The notes: generated by a model not told the origin, from the sequence alone. A DNA stretch of 64,000 nucleotides from an uncultured Lachnospiraceae bacterium (GCA_902779505.1 CACZBZ010000003.1:62001-126000); one strand, 5' to 3'; positions 26,887 through 35,397 are shown, counted from the stretch's first letter. Numbers and translations are program-made.

Positions 26887-28143
26887 TCAATATCTGTCGA
26901 GATACTGCTCTTTCTCCCATTCCGTAACCTGGCGTGAATAATCTGTCCACTCCTGCTTCTTAAGCTTTATAAAGCTTCCGCTTAATTCACTGCCCAGGAA
27001 TTCCTTTATATAACTGTCCTTCTCAAGAGCCTTTACGGCATCGATAAGGCTTGCGGGAATTGCGGTTGTAGTTCCCTTTTTAAGAGCCTTTGAAGGCATC
27101 TCTGTCTTTTCTTTGATTCCCTGAAGTCCTGCTACAAGGCATACTGCCAGAGCCAGATAGGGATTGGCCGAAGGATCGGGGCTTCTGAATTCAACTCTTG
27201 CATTCTCTTTGCCTGCCTTGGGTATTCTGAACAAAGGCGAGAAATCAGGTGAAAGTCTCTTATATGAGTTAACAAGCGGATTGGTAACAGCTGTTATCGC
27301 TCCAATATGCTTAAATATTCCGCCCATGAAGTAATAGGCTTCTTTGCTCATTCCGTTGGGATCCTTGGCATCAAAGAATATGTTCTTTCCGTTTTTCTTA
27401 AGAGACATGTTCAGATGCATTCCGGAACCGTTCACATCAGCCTTGGGCTTGGGCATGAATGTTGCATGCAGACCATGGCGCTTTGCTATGGTCTTAACCG
27501 CAAGTCTGAAAGTCTGAATATTGTCAGCTGTATTAAGTGCCTCATCATACTTAAAATCAACTTCATGCTGAGCAGGCGCCATCTCATGGTGAGATGATTC
27601 AACGGTAAAGTTCATCTGCTCCAAGTTAAGAACTATGTCTCTTCTTGCGTTTTCGCCAAAATCTATGGGACCACAGTCGAAATATCCTGCTTTTTCATGG
27701 GTGATGGTTGTAGGAAGGGCATTCTCATCCGTATTAAAGAGGAAGAATTCGCATTCCGGACCTACATAGAAGTCATAGCCCATGTCCTTGGCCTGCTTTA
27801 TGGCCTTCTTAAGTATGTATCTGGGATCCGCTTCATAGGGCTTTCTGTCCATGGTATATACATCGCAGAACATTCTTGCCACTTTTCCCTGCTGGGGTCT
27901 CCAGGGGAATATTTCAAATGTATCAAAGTCCGGATACAGATACATTGTGGGCTCATCCTCTGTCATATAGCCCTGTATGCATCCCGCATCAAACATGCAT
28001 CTGTTGTCTATGGCCTTCTCCAGCTGACTGGCCGTTACCGCCATATTCTTCAGATTACCGTATATATCGGTAAACTGCAGTCTGATGAACTCCACATCCT
28101 CTTCTTCCACCAATCTGATGATATTTTCCTTTGTGTATCTCAT
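26887..28143 (-). CDS. glnA: Glutamine synthetase, type I, apparently lacking conserved blocks
   Basis: Makes glutamine from glutamate, ammonia and ATP. The N-terminal half is standard: PECEFFLF near residue 130, SHHEMAPAQHEVDFKY near 190 and NGSGMH near 243. The ATG at 28143 has a GGAGG site. The protein has 418 residues, about 25 short of the usual. Between NSYKRL near 296 and PLFRIP the block normally reading like YEAPxxxAWSxxNRS is missing, taking with it a conserved active-site arginine; the loop before PASL near 374 is also shortened. The reading frame is open throughout. Either a divergent enzyme, an inactivated one, or a sequence error. A long palindrome occupies its leader. Confidence 0.9.
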   Translation of the reverse strand: MRYTKENIIRLVEEEDVEFIRLQFTDIYGNLKNMAVTASQLEKAIDNRCMFDAGCIQGYMTEDEPTMYLYPDFDTFEIFPWRPQQGKVARMFCDVYTMDRKPYEADPRYILKKAIKQAKDMGYDFYVGPECEFFLFNTDENALPTTITHEKAGYFDCGPIDFGENARRDIVLNLEQMNFTVESSHHEMAPAQHEVDFKYDEALNTADNIQTFRLAVKTIAKRHGLHATFMPKPKADVNGSGMHLNMSLKKNGKNIFFDAKDPNGMSKEAYYFMGGIFKHIGAITAVTNPLVNSYKRLSPDFSPLFRIPKAGKENARVEFRSPDPSANPYLALAVCLVAGLQGIKEKTEMPSKALKKGTTTAIPASLIDAVKALEKDSYIKEFLGSELSGSFIKLKKQEWTDYSRQVTEWEKEQYLDRY

Positions 28144-28178
28144 ATTTCCTCCTTGCAATAACCCGGTTTTCCAGATCT

Positions 28179-28313
28179 GAATAGTCAACTTGCTTGCTTG
28201 CGGAGACGCCTTTCGGCTCCGACTTCAGACGTAACAGTACATAAGTCGCTAAAAGACAGCGACTAAGTACTGACGTCTTACGAGGCTCCGCATAGCAAGC
28301 AAGTTGACTATTC
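28179..28313. repeat. 135-nt near-perfect palindrome in the glnA leader
   Basis: Outer arms of about 27 nt (28179-28205 and 28286-28313) are complementary apart from one bulged base; each includes AGTCAACTTGCTTGC or its complement. Inside lie a GCC-TTTC-GGC mini-hairpin and a second long stem built from AGACGT, AGTAC and AGTCGCT with their complements, loop AAAAGAC (roughly 28228-28278). It lies between the hslO stop codon and glnA, and no open reading frame crosses it. It could be a mobile palindromic element, an hslO 3' structure or a glnA leader RNA. Confidence 0.8.
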
Positions 28314-28351
28314 CTATGCAATGCCCGTCTTATTGAAAAAACTGCTCTATA

Positions 28352-29230
28352 CTACATCTTCTTTTTAATTGTCTTAAGTTCTTCTATGGTAAAACTGTAA
28401 TCCGTATTACAGAAATGACAGTTCATTGTTATCGGCTGGCCGTCGTCGATCATGGCTTGGATTTCCTTGGGGCCGATGCTGATGAGGGCTTTCTCGATTC
28501 TGTCTCTGTCGCAGTTACAATGGAATCTCACGGGCAGGGTGTCCGTTATCTCCATATCAAGACCTTCCAGGATGATGGAAAGTATGTCTTCGGGGCTTTT
28601 TCCGTCATTAAGCATCTTGGTAACGGAATCTATCTTGCTTAAGTTGTCTTCAAGTTTCGCTACCGTTGCTTCATCCGCAAAAGGCATAAGCTGAACTATG
28701 AATCCTCCCGCCTGTTTCACTGTGGCATCGTCTCTGTTCATCAGTACTCCCAGGCCTACGCTGGAAGGAACCTGCTCTGAAGTGGCGAAGTAATATGTAA
28801 GGTCATCCGCTATCTCTCCGGTCTGCAGTTCAACCTGGCCGGCATAGGGTTCTTTAAGACCCATGTCCTTGATAACTGTCAGTACACCGTTTCCTATAGC
28901 TCCGCCTACATCCAGTTTCCCTGCCTTGCTGGGTGGAAGCATAACCTGGGGATCACCCACGAATCCCTTTACGTTGCCCACCGCGTCTGCAGTAACCATT
29001 ATGGTCTTGATGGGACCGTCTCCGCCGACCTGCAGTGTAAGGAGGTCGTCGTCGTTCTTAAGCATGCTTCCCATCATTGCACCGCCTGTAAGCAGTCTGC
29101 CCAGGGCCGCACAGGCAACGGGGCTTAGAGAATGTCTGCTCCTTGCTTCTTCAACGGTATCCAGTGTATATGCCGCAAAGGCTCTGATATTGGCATTTGC
29201 TGCCGTAGCTCTCACAATACAATCGCTCAT
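28352..29230 (-). CDS. hslO: Hsp33 redox-regulated chaperone
   Basis: A 292-residue cytoplasmic holdase activated by oxidative unfolding. The C-terminal zinc-binding redox switch is intact: CNC near residue 239 and CHFC near 270 (CxC-x28-CxxC). The N-terminal domain has the family stretch TGGAMMGSMLKNDD near 49. It overlaps the methyltransferase gene by ATGA and follows hisC, forming a compact three-gene unit. Confidence 0.96.
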   Translation of the reverse strand: MSDCIVRATAANANIRAFAAYTLDTVEEARSRHSLSPVACAALGRLLTGGAMMGSMLKNDDDLLTLQVGGDGPIKTIMVTADAVGNVKGFVGDPQVMLPPSKAGKLDVGGAIGNGVLTVIKDMGLKEPYAGQVELQTGEIADDLTYYFATSEQVPSSVGLGVLMNRDDATVKQAGGFIVQLMPFADEATVAKLEDNLSKIDSVTKMLNDGKSPEDILSIILEGLDMEITDTLPVRFHCNCDRDRIEKALISIGPKEIQAMIDDGQPITMNCHFCNTDYSFTIEELKTIKKKM

Positions 29231-29991
29231 TTCTTCTCTTTTTCCTTATTCTTGTCTTTTTCTTTGCAGACAGCAACTATTCTTCCGTCTTCAAGCTTTT
29301 CAATCCCCTCAAGCTTAAGACCTGCTGCCTTGATATAGTTTCTCATTTCTTCTTCCGTATAGCCTCTTTGAACATGACTTTCCACTGCTCGTTTGAAAAG
29401 TCCGTCCTCGCACTCGGTAAAAAGCGTAAGATCGTATTCATTCTTGTGGCTGAAGGAATCATAATAGTTTTCCCAGATAAAACTGCAATCTTCTCTGTTC
29501 TCCGCTATGGTAGCATCCCCAATCGCGGCATATTTTTCCGGAGTGTTGAAGTCAAAGATGAATATTCCACCCGGATCCAGATAGTTGTTTACAAGGGAAA
29601 AAGTCCGGATCACTTCATTATCTTCAAGCAGATAATTGATGGAATCGCAGGCACAGACCACCGCAGCCACGGTTCCGTAGAGCTCGAATTCTCTCATATC
29701 CTGCTGAAGGTAGAGGATCTGACCCTTTTCGCCGGCTTCTTCATCGGATTCGTACTCTTTCTCCCTGGCCACTTCCAACATGTCCTCCGAAAGATCCGCC
29801 CCGATCATGTCGTAGCCTCTGTCGCGAAGCATCCTTGTAAGAACGCCGGTTCCGCAACAGAGATCCAGTACAAGTCCGTCTTTAATATTATGTTTTTCAA
29901 GAGTATTCACTATGTTTTGACACCATTCTTCATATGGAATCTGATCCATAAAGGTGTCATAAACATAGGCAAAATCCTCGTAATTTGCCAT
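29227..29991 (-). CDS. Class I SAM-dependent methyltransferase
   Basis: A 254-residue protein with the SAM-binding motif VLDLCCGTGVLTRML near residue 41, an acidic residue after GYDMIGADLS near 64, and the post-core motif IFIFDFNTPEKY near 155. The domain resembles Methyltransf_25/DUF-type small-molecule methyltransferases; substrate unknown. Its start overlaps the hisC stop (TAATG) and its stop overlaps the hslO start (ATGA). The C-terminus is very Lys/Glu-rich. Confidence 0.9.
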   Translation of the reverse strand: MANYEDFAYVYDTFMDQIPYEEWCQNIVNTLEKHNIKDGLVLDLCCGTGVLTRMLRDRGYDMIGADLSEDMLEVAREKEYESDEEAGEKGQILYLQQDMREFELYGTVAAVVCACDSINYLLEDNEVIRTFSLVNNYLDPGGIFIFDFNTPEKYAAIGDATIAENREDCSFIWENYYDSFSHKNEYDLTLFTECEDGLFKRAVESHVQRGYTEEEMRNYIKAAGLKLEGIEKLEDGRIVAVCKEKDKNKEKEKK

Positions 29992-31058
29992 TAATTCAGC
30001 TCTCCTATTTCAGCCAGGTAGCTCTTTAAGAATCTGATAAGTGCTTCCATCTCATCATCCGTTCCGATGGTTATTCTCAGATAGTTGTCTATTCTGGGCT
30101 TCTTGAAATATCTTACGTATATTCCCGCTTCTCTTGCAGCCAAGAAGATATCCTCAGCGGGAACAGTTCTATGGGTTGCAAAGATAAAGTTAGCCTTGGA
30201 ATCGGGGAAAGAAAAACCGAGCCTTGAGAGTTCGACCTTGGTTCTCTCCCTTGTTGCGACCACTTTTCCCACTATATTCTTGAAATAATCGGTATCATCC
30301 AACATGGCCTTGCCCACAGCTACAGCCAGTCGGTTCATTGTATATGAATTGAAAGAAAATTTGACGTCATTAAGGTATTTTATAAGCTTGTCGGATCCGA
30401 AGGCCATACCGATTCTTACACCCGCCATTGCTCTGGATTTTGAGAAGGTCTGAACAACCAGAAGATTGTCATATTTCTTCACAAGGGTGACTAGGCTTGT
30501 GGCGCCGAAATCAACATATGCCTCGTCAATAATGACCACGCTGTCCTTATTTGCCTTGATGATATCCTCCAGATCGGAAGCTGATTTCTCCACGCCTGTG
30601 GGGGCATTGGGATTGGGGATTACCACCCCTCCGTTTTCTTCATAATAGTCCTCTTTCACTATTCTGAATTCGTCGTTAAGAGGAACCATCTTATAGGGGA
30701 TCTTAAAGAGATCGGCCCATACATCATAGAAGGAATAGGTTATATCGGGAAAAAGGATAGGCTTTTTACTGTTAAAAAATGTCATAAAAGCCATAGCAAG
30801 AACATCGTCCGATCCAACTCCCACAAAGACCTGCTCGGGTCTCAGTCCATGGAGTTTTGCCAGCCCTTCACGAAGCTCTCCTCCGTTCACATCGGGATAA
30901 AGGCGCAGTTCATCGATATCATATTCTCTAAGTATGTTTCTGACCTTCACCGACGGCGGGTAGGGATTCTCGTTGGTATTAAGTTTAATCACCTTATCCT
31001 TCGGCTGCTCTCCCGGAACATATGGTATTACTCTTCGAACATTATCTTCCCAACTCAT
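29991..31058 (-). CDS. hisC: Histidinol-phosphate aminotransferase
   Basis: PLP-dependent class II aminotransferase that makes L-histidinol phosphate. The 355-residue protein has LNTNENPYPPS near residue 26, the cofactor-contacting IDEAYVDF near 188 and the Schiff-base lysine in QTFSKSRAMAGVRIG near 217. The start at 31058 is preferred to an in-frame ATG 8 codons upstream because AAGGAAGG lies 7 nt before it. Other his genes are not in the window, so a closely related aromatic aminotransferase role cannot be excluded. First gene of the hisC-methyltransferase-hslO unit. Confidence 0.9.
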   Translation of the reverse strand: MSWEDNVRRVIPYVPGEQPKDKVIKLNTNENPYPPSVKVRNILREYDIDELRLYPDVNGGELREGLAKLHGLRPEQVFVGVGSDDVLAMAFMTFFNSKKPILFPDITYSFYDVWADLFKIPYKMVPLNDEFRIVKEDYYEENGGVVIPNPNAPTGVEKSASDLEDIIKANKDSVVIIDEAYVDFGATSLVTLVKKYDNLLVVQTFSKSRAMAGVRIGMAFGSDKLIKYLNDVKFSFNSYTMNRLAVAVGKAMLDDTDYFKNIVGKVVATRERTKVELSRLGFSFPDSKANFIFATHRTVPAEDIFLAAREAGIYVRYFKKPRIDNYLRITIGTDDEMEALIRFLKSYLAEIGELN

Positions 31059-31130
31059 TTCTTTTCCTTCCTTTTCTCTCATTTATTCTTACAAAAATAC
31101 ATAACTTCTCAAAGCCTGCAGTAGAAGATG

Positions 31131-31359
31131 ACGTGGCAATATAGTATTGACCATTTTGCCTATATAAAATATTCCTATGTGGGCTCAAAAGTTCTAAACT
31201 CATAGACATTCTGAAAATACAGAACCGTTTCTGTGGAACTCGCTACGCTCAGACAGTCCTCGAAACGGTTCAAACAGAATGTCTATTCATTAAGAACTTT
31301 TGGTAAAAACATAGAAATATTGTGTATATATAAATCCTTCAGTTACTATATTGTCACGT
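31131..31359. repeat. 229-nt imperfect palindrome (MITE-like)
   Basis: The two halves align along their length when one is reverse-complemented. The terminal blocks are ACGTGGCAATATAGTA and its complement (15 of 16 match), then AATATTCCTATG, AAAAGTTCT, TAGACATTCTG and GAACCGTTTC, each with a partner. The central loop contains ACTCGCTACGCTCAGACAG. It fills most of the 400-nt gap between divergent hisC and the surface protein gene and has no open reading frame. No clear target-site duplication is visible. Confidence 0.8.
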
Positions 31360-31484
31360 TATCTTTATAAATTCGCCCTTTACAAATATATACACATTGT
31401 GTATTATGGTCTTGTTACCCGAAAAGTTCATATAACAATATTTGAACACCAGGGGGTAACTATGTATACCAATAGAAGAATTAT

Positions 31485-33581
31485 ATGCAGGAAGCATCCC
31501 CTAAGGATTCTTTGTGTCCGGATATACCGATACATGCCGAGGAAGGAACCATAACTACCATTACAAAAGTGGTCTACCACTGTCATACCGGCAATTCCAA
31601 CGGTGGTGGTTGCTACACTGTGAGTCACACGGGTTCGAGAGAAGTCAGGGTGGATTGTCCCGGATCTCTTGTATATTACCCGGCATATGATGCCACTCAG
31701 TGCGATCGCTGCGGTGCCGGCTATTCCGGTCAGATGAGCGGCGGCTGTCCTCACAGCCACACTGAAACGGAATATTATACCTATTACACACCGGGTTGCG
31801 GCAGGTCGCCATCAACTCCCGTAGGATCCTTCACCATATCCTATGACAAAGACACTTGGGCTACGGAGATAACAGTCACCGCTTCCCATGAAGCCAGTGA
31901 TATGACTGTCAGTGACAAACCATATTCCGTTAATGGCAGTCCCATGGATTCAGATTCCACGGTCCTTACGGATAACGGAAGCTACACCTTTAACCTTAAT
32001 GCCGACAGCCACGCCAATACAGCAGGCGCAGCGATCACAGTGGATGTAAGAAACATTGATAAGACATCTCCTCAGGTTGGAGGATGGCATAGAAACACTG
32101 ATGAGTGGACCAATGAAGACGTTATCATCTATCTGGACAACGTTACCGATCTTCAGCCGGATAACACCGAAGGCTGTGGCCTTCACGAGAGTGCTTACTC
32201 ATATGATGAGGGAGAAACTTGGACGGATGAGGCCTTTCATGCCTACCCCGAGAACGATACATTCACAATACTTGTAAGGGATAAGCTGGAAAATACGACG
32301 AGTATAGAAGTCTTTATCGACAACATAGATAAAGAAGGTCCCAATATCACCGATATAAGCTGGGACACCACGGATAACATCAAGACTACGGATATAGAAG
32401 TAACCGCAGACGATATCCTGGCAGACGGTCGAGATGGTTGTGGCTTACATGACGAAGCCTACTCTTACGATAAGGGCTTGACATGGACCGATGACAATAC
32501 CCACACATACGGAAGAAACGGTGCTTACGAAGTCTGGGTAAGAGATAAGCTGGAAAACACCTCAGTCAAAGTAATCAACATTGTCAATCTGGATGATTTG
32601 GGACCTGACGTTTATCACACTATATGGCCCGGTTGGTGGACCAACGGCGATGTCTTCATCACTTTTGAGAGCAGAGATAAAGGAGTTCCTCACACCGGCG
32701 GAATAGGCCTTGATGACGAGCCCTTCTCTTACGACAAAGGTGCAAGCTGGACTAAGGAAAGAGAACTGGTCGTCAGTGAGAACGGCGACTATTTCGTAAT
32801 CGCCAGAGACAGACACGGCAATCTCACGGATTACGGTGTAAGAGTGGAGAATATAGACAGAGAGCCACCAACAGTAAGTCTGACCATGAGTGAAGGCCCG
32901 GACAGCGGTTCCGCTCTCCTGCACGCCGATGCGTACGATTCCATATCGGGTATTGCAAGCTCCGGTTATTCATGGAACGGTGAAGGCTACCAAGGTTCTG
33001 CGGATCTGTCCGTAACTGAGAACGGTACATATACGGTGTCAGTCCGAGACAATGCCGGCAATGAAGCCAGCGCATCCATAGAGGTGACTTCAATAAGAAA
33101 GCCGCTTTTTAAAAAGAAAATAACTCCCACCCCGACTCCGGAAGTTAAGAAGATAAAAGTAAAAAAGACCAAAGTTAACACGGAGCCAAGAATTGCAGGC
33201 GCTGAAACAGAGATTACAAAGAGTATAGAAAAGAAATCTATGTCGATGGAACTGATTGCCCTGCTTATAGTAGCGGCAACCATAGTCTTTGCAGGACTCA
33301 TGTTCCTTCTCTTCTTACTCTTCAGATCTGTGAGAGTATACAGTGAGAAAGGCAAAGACCATTTCACTTTACTTGGAATATGTCTGATAAAAACAAAGGA
33401 CGAAAGCCTTATATTAACTGTATCTCAGGAACTTTGGGAGAAGGCCGAGACTACACATTTCCGCTTCCGCTTCACAAGAGTCTTCTGTGCTCTGCATAAG
33501 CAGGATTCTGTCTACATTCATTTCCCTGACGAACAGGTCAGAAAATGTACTCCGGAAAGAACGGTTGACATAACTCTATAA
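31485..33581 (+). CDS. Cysteine-rich, Ig-repeat surface protein with C-terminal membrane anchor
   Basis: A 698-residue protein. Residues 30-105 contain about eight cysteines and several histidines (CHTG, CGAGYSG, CPHSH, GCG), perhaps a metal- or disulphide-stabilised head. Residues 115-545 contain repeated Ig-like modules of about 90 residues, with recurring GLHDEAYSYDKG-TWT, RDKLENT and NIDK signatures. A Pro/Thr/Lys linker, one membrane segment (about 586-610) and a 90-residue cytoplasmic tail follow. No signal peptide is present at this start, and there is no convincing ribosome binding site. A good AGGGGGT-ATG pair exists at 31452-31464 in another frame, so the true N-terminus may be lost by a frameshift or deletion. 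Family not recognised. Confidence 0.75.
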   Translation: MQEASPKDSLCPDIPIHAEEGTITTITKVVYHCHTGNSNGGGCYTVSHTGSREVRVDCPGSLVYYPAYDATQCDRCGAGYSGQMSGGCPHSHTETEYYTYYTPGCGRSPSTPVGSFTISYDKDTWATEITVTASHEASDMTVSDKPYSVNGSPMDSDSTVLTDNGSYTFNLNADSHANTAGAAITVDVRNIDKTSPQVGGWHRNTDEWTNEDVIIYLDNVTDLQPDNTEGCGLHESAYSYDEGETWTDEAFHAYPENDTFTILVRDKLENTTSIEVFIDNIDKEGPNITDISWDTTDNIKTTDIEVTADDILADGRDGCGLHDEAYSYDKGLTWTDDNTHTYGRNGAYEVWVRDKLENTSVKVINIVNLDDLGPDVYHTIWPGWWTNGDVFITFESRDKGVPHTGGIGLDDEPFSYDKGASWTKERELVVSENGDYFVIARDRHGNLTDYGVRVENIDREPPTVSLTMSEGPDSGSALLHADAYDSISGIASSGYSWNGEGYQGSADLSVTENGTYTVSVRDNAGNEASASIEVTSIRKPLFKKKITPTPTPEVKKIKVKKTKVNTEPRIAGAETEITKSIEKKSMSMELIALLIVAATIVFAGLMFLLFLLFRSVRVYSEKGKDHFTLLGICLIKTKDESLILTVSQELWEKAETTHFRFRFTRVFCALHKQDSVYIHFPDEQVRKCTPERTVDITL

Positions 33582-33591
33582 ATAAAACAAA

Positions 33592-33620
33592 AAGAAGGTC
33601 CGTTTTAAACGGACCTTCTT
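33592..33620. terminator. Bidirectional intrinsic terminator
   Basis: A long stem AAGAAGGTCCGTTT / AAACGGACCTTCTT with a one-base loop region, between convergent genes (surface protein on plus, DUF975 on minus). Confidence 0.9.
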
Positions 33621-33642
33621 CTGTGTTATGAGTTTATTTTTA

Positions 33643-34407
33643 TTATTCCTTGATCTCGTCTACTGCGTCAGAAACTGTCTCTTTTACATCACTAACAGAT
33701 TCAACAACAGCGTCCTTGATATCACTAGCTGCATCAGTAACTGCGTCCTTAACTTCCTCTACAGTGTCAACCTTGTCTACGTTAAGTGTAGTACCCTTGA
33801 TTCTGTGATAGAAGTTTGTAGTTGTAAGCTCCATATAAGGAGTTACATAGATTGCTGCAATGCCGAATGTGATACATACAAGAAGGATCCATCCAATGAA
33901 TGAAAGCTCAAGTACGAAGAGATCCCATTTACGTCCCTTCATCATTTCCTTGCTGGCCTTGATACATTCCATTGGTGTCATCTCAGGATGCTCTGCTGCA
34001 ATGAAAAGAGCCTGTGAATATGCATATGTCATGATGATACCGGGAATTACAAACAAGCATGACCATAAGAGTATGAATAACTCCATAAGGAAACATACAA
34101 GTACTGTGTTACCATAGTTCTCCTTGAAGCCTCTGAAGATATCGCTCATCTTAGGATCGTCACCGTAAGTAATACCAAGGTACATCTTAACAAGTCCCAT
34201 TGAAATGGGGAATCCTACAAAAATAGAAACTAAAGATGAAAGAATACTTCCAACTGCAGGTGCGATGTTCATAAAGATCGCTGATACAATTCCTGAAGCT
34301 CCCATTATGATAAGCATAGCAACAAGTGTTATACCAAATATAGGCCACACTTTCCCCTTTAACTGCTCTTTTGCCTGAGCCTTAAGCTCTGCTCTAGTAA
34401 AATCCAT
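33643..34407 (-). CDS. DUF975 family membrane protein (internal start within the fused frame)
   Basis: From the ATG at 34407 this is a 254-residue protein of the DUF975 type: FTRAELKAQAKEQLKGKVW, a long multi-pass region, DIFRGFKENYGN near residue 108 and a charged helical tail of VKDAV/SDIKDAV-like repeats. The ribosome binding site AAGGAGGT is 3-4 nt from the ATG, stronger than that of most genes here, so translation from this point is expected whether or not the upstream frame reads through. Function unknown; DUF975 proteins are integral membrane proteins. Confidence 0.7.
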   Translation of the reverse strand: MDFTRAELKAQAKEQLKGKVWPIFGITLVAMLIIMGASGIVSAIFMNIAPAVGSILSSLVSIFVGFPISMGLVKMYLGITYGDDPKMSDIFRGFKENYGNTVLVCFLMELFILLWSCLFVIPGIIMTYAYSQALFIAAEHPEMTPMECIKASKEMMKGRKWDLFVLELSFIGWILLVCITFGIAAIYVTPYMELTTTNFYHRIKGTTLNVDKVDTVEEVKDAVTDAASDIKDAVVESVSDVKETVSDAVDEIKE

Positions 34408-35274
34408 ACTACCTCCTTCGGGTGTCCCTTTGCACCCCGTCTCATAACTTCTTTCCCATTCTATCATTGATGCCATTCTTAGTTCATCACCGGGTTCTAA
34501 GATGATTTTTCCCTCTGCTTCAAAACTCTCCGCAACATCCCTGTCAAATCCGTTCCCACTGGCAGGAGCCATATGATAAGGAATCGTGTGCTTTGCAGCT
34601 ATCATCTTCGCACATTCCGAAGCTTCCTTCAGGTCCATATTGTAGACACCGTCACAACATATAAAGGCGTAATCCAGCTCCCTGGCCGCCAGATCTGACA
34701 TGGAAGGCGTTGTTGAAGTGTCTCCCGTAAAATACACGCTCACTCCGTTTGTGAAAGTAAGAATGTATCCCACGCACTCAGACGCATCATGATTCTTGTT
34801 ATATCCGGCCTCTACCGCCTCAACCCTTACGTATCCGAGGTCAAAGCTCTGATAGTTTCCGTCCTTCAATGCATCCGTCCATTTAATCAGCTGACAGTCA
34901 TCATTTCTGCTCGTAATAAGGTCATCTCTTGTATGATCCTTGTGTCCGTGAGTCATCAATATGAGATCCGCCGTCATATCATATCCGTCGCCCATAAAGG
35001 GATCGATATATATCACTTTTCCCTCGGCTGTAACAATCCTTACACTCGCATGCCCCTGATAAAGTAATGTAGCCGGCATAACTTCCTCCTCTTCTTCCTC
35101 TGTCTGTGTCTCCGAAGTATCTGCCTCTTCACCAGCTTCTGCAACAGACGCACTATTCACGCTTTCCTCCAACGTTGCTTCTTCGCTAGACGTTTCCACA
35201 GGCAAATCCCTTCCATTTCCACATCCCACAAGCAAAGCACTTATTAAAATAATCGCTAACGTTAATCTTCTCAT
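33643..35274 (-). CDS. Metallo-beta-lactamase-fold lipoprotein fused in frame to a DUF975 membrane protein
   Basis: A 543-residue open frame that joins two normally separate proteins. Residues 1-289: lipoprotein signal peptide with lipobox LVGC, an acidic linker, then an UlaG-like metallo-hydrolase with THGHKDH near 109 and FTGDTST near 178. Residues 290-543: DUF975 membrane protein starting MDFTRAELKAQAKEQLKG with about six membrane segments and a coiled, charged tail. The join encodes GTPEGGS, and the DNA there contains a perfect AGGAGG ribosome binding site and a GGGTG/CACCC hairpin, so the second half still looks like an independent gene. A one-base shift would expose a TGA just before the join. 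Fusion is probably recent or an error. Confidence 0.7.
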   Translation of the reverse strand: MRRLTLAIILISALLVGCGNGRDLPVETSSEEATLEESVNSASVAEAGEEADTSETQTEEEEEEVMPATLLYQGHASVRIVTAEGKVIYIDPFMGDGYDMTADLILMTHGHKDHTRDDLITSRNDDCQLIKWTDALKDGNYQSFDLGYVRVEAVEAGYNKNHDASECVGYILTFTNGVSVYFTGDTSTTPSMSDLAARELDYAFICCDGVYNMDLKEASECAKMIAAKHTIPYHMAPASGNGFDRDVAESFEAEGKIILEPGDELRMASMIEWERSYETGCKGTPEGGSMDFTRAELKAQAKEQLKGKVWPIFGITLVAMLIIMGASGIVSAIFMNIAPAVGSILSSLVSIFVGFPISMGLVKMYLGITYGDDPKMSDIFRGFKENYGNTVLVCFLMELFILLWSCLFVIPGIIMTYAYSQALFIAAEHPEMTPMECIKASKEMMKGRKWDLFVLELSFIGWILLVCITFGIAAIYVTPYMELTTTNFYHRIKGTTLNVDKVDTVEEVKDAVTDAASDIKDAVVESVSDVKETVSDAVDEIKE

Positions 35275-35391
35275 ATTTCCCTCGCTATAATTGATACTAT
35301 TGTACCAATTGTTGCAAAGCTTTACTATCCTCTGCCTTCAATTAATAAAAAAAGTACATAAGGGCTTGTATTTTCAGTTTCCCAAATGTAC

Positions 35392-35397
35392 TATAAT
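35392..35397 (+). promoter_or_regulatory. -10 box upstream of the type III antitoxin RNA
   Basis: A perfect TATAAT lies 31 nt before the first repeat. A TTGTAT at 35366-35371 is 20 nt away, longer than ideal, so the -35 box is uncertain. Confidence 0.55.

Noticed and set aside
28144..28351. ANTAR-type dual-hairpin target in the glnA leader
   Set aside because: The loops visible (GTCTTTT, GAAA) do not match the conserved hexaloop pattern of ANTAR substrates.
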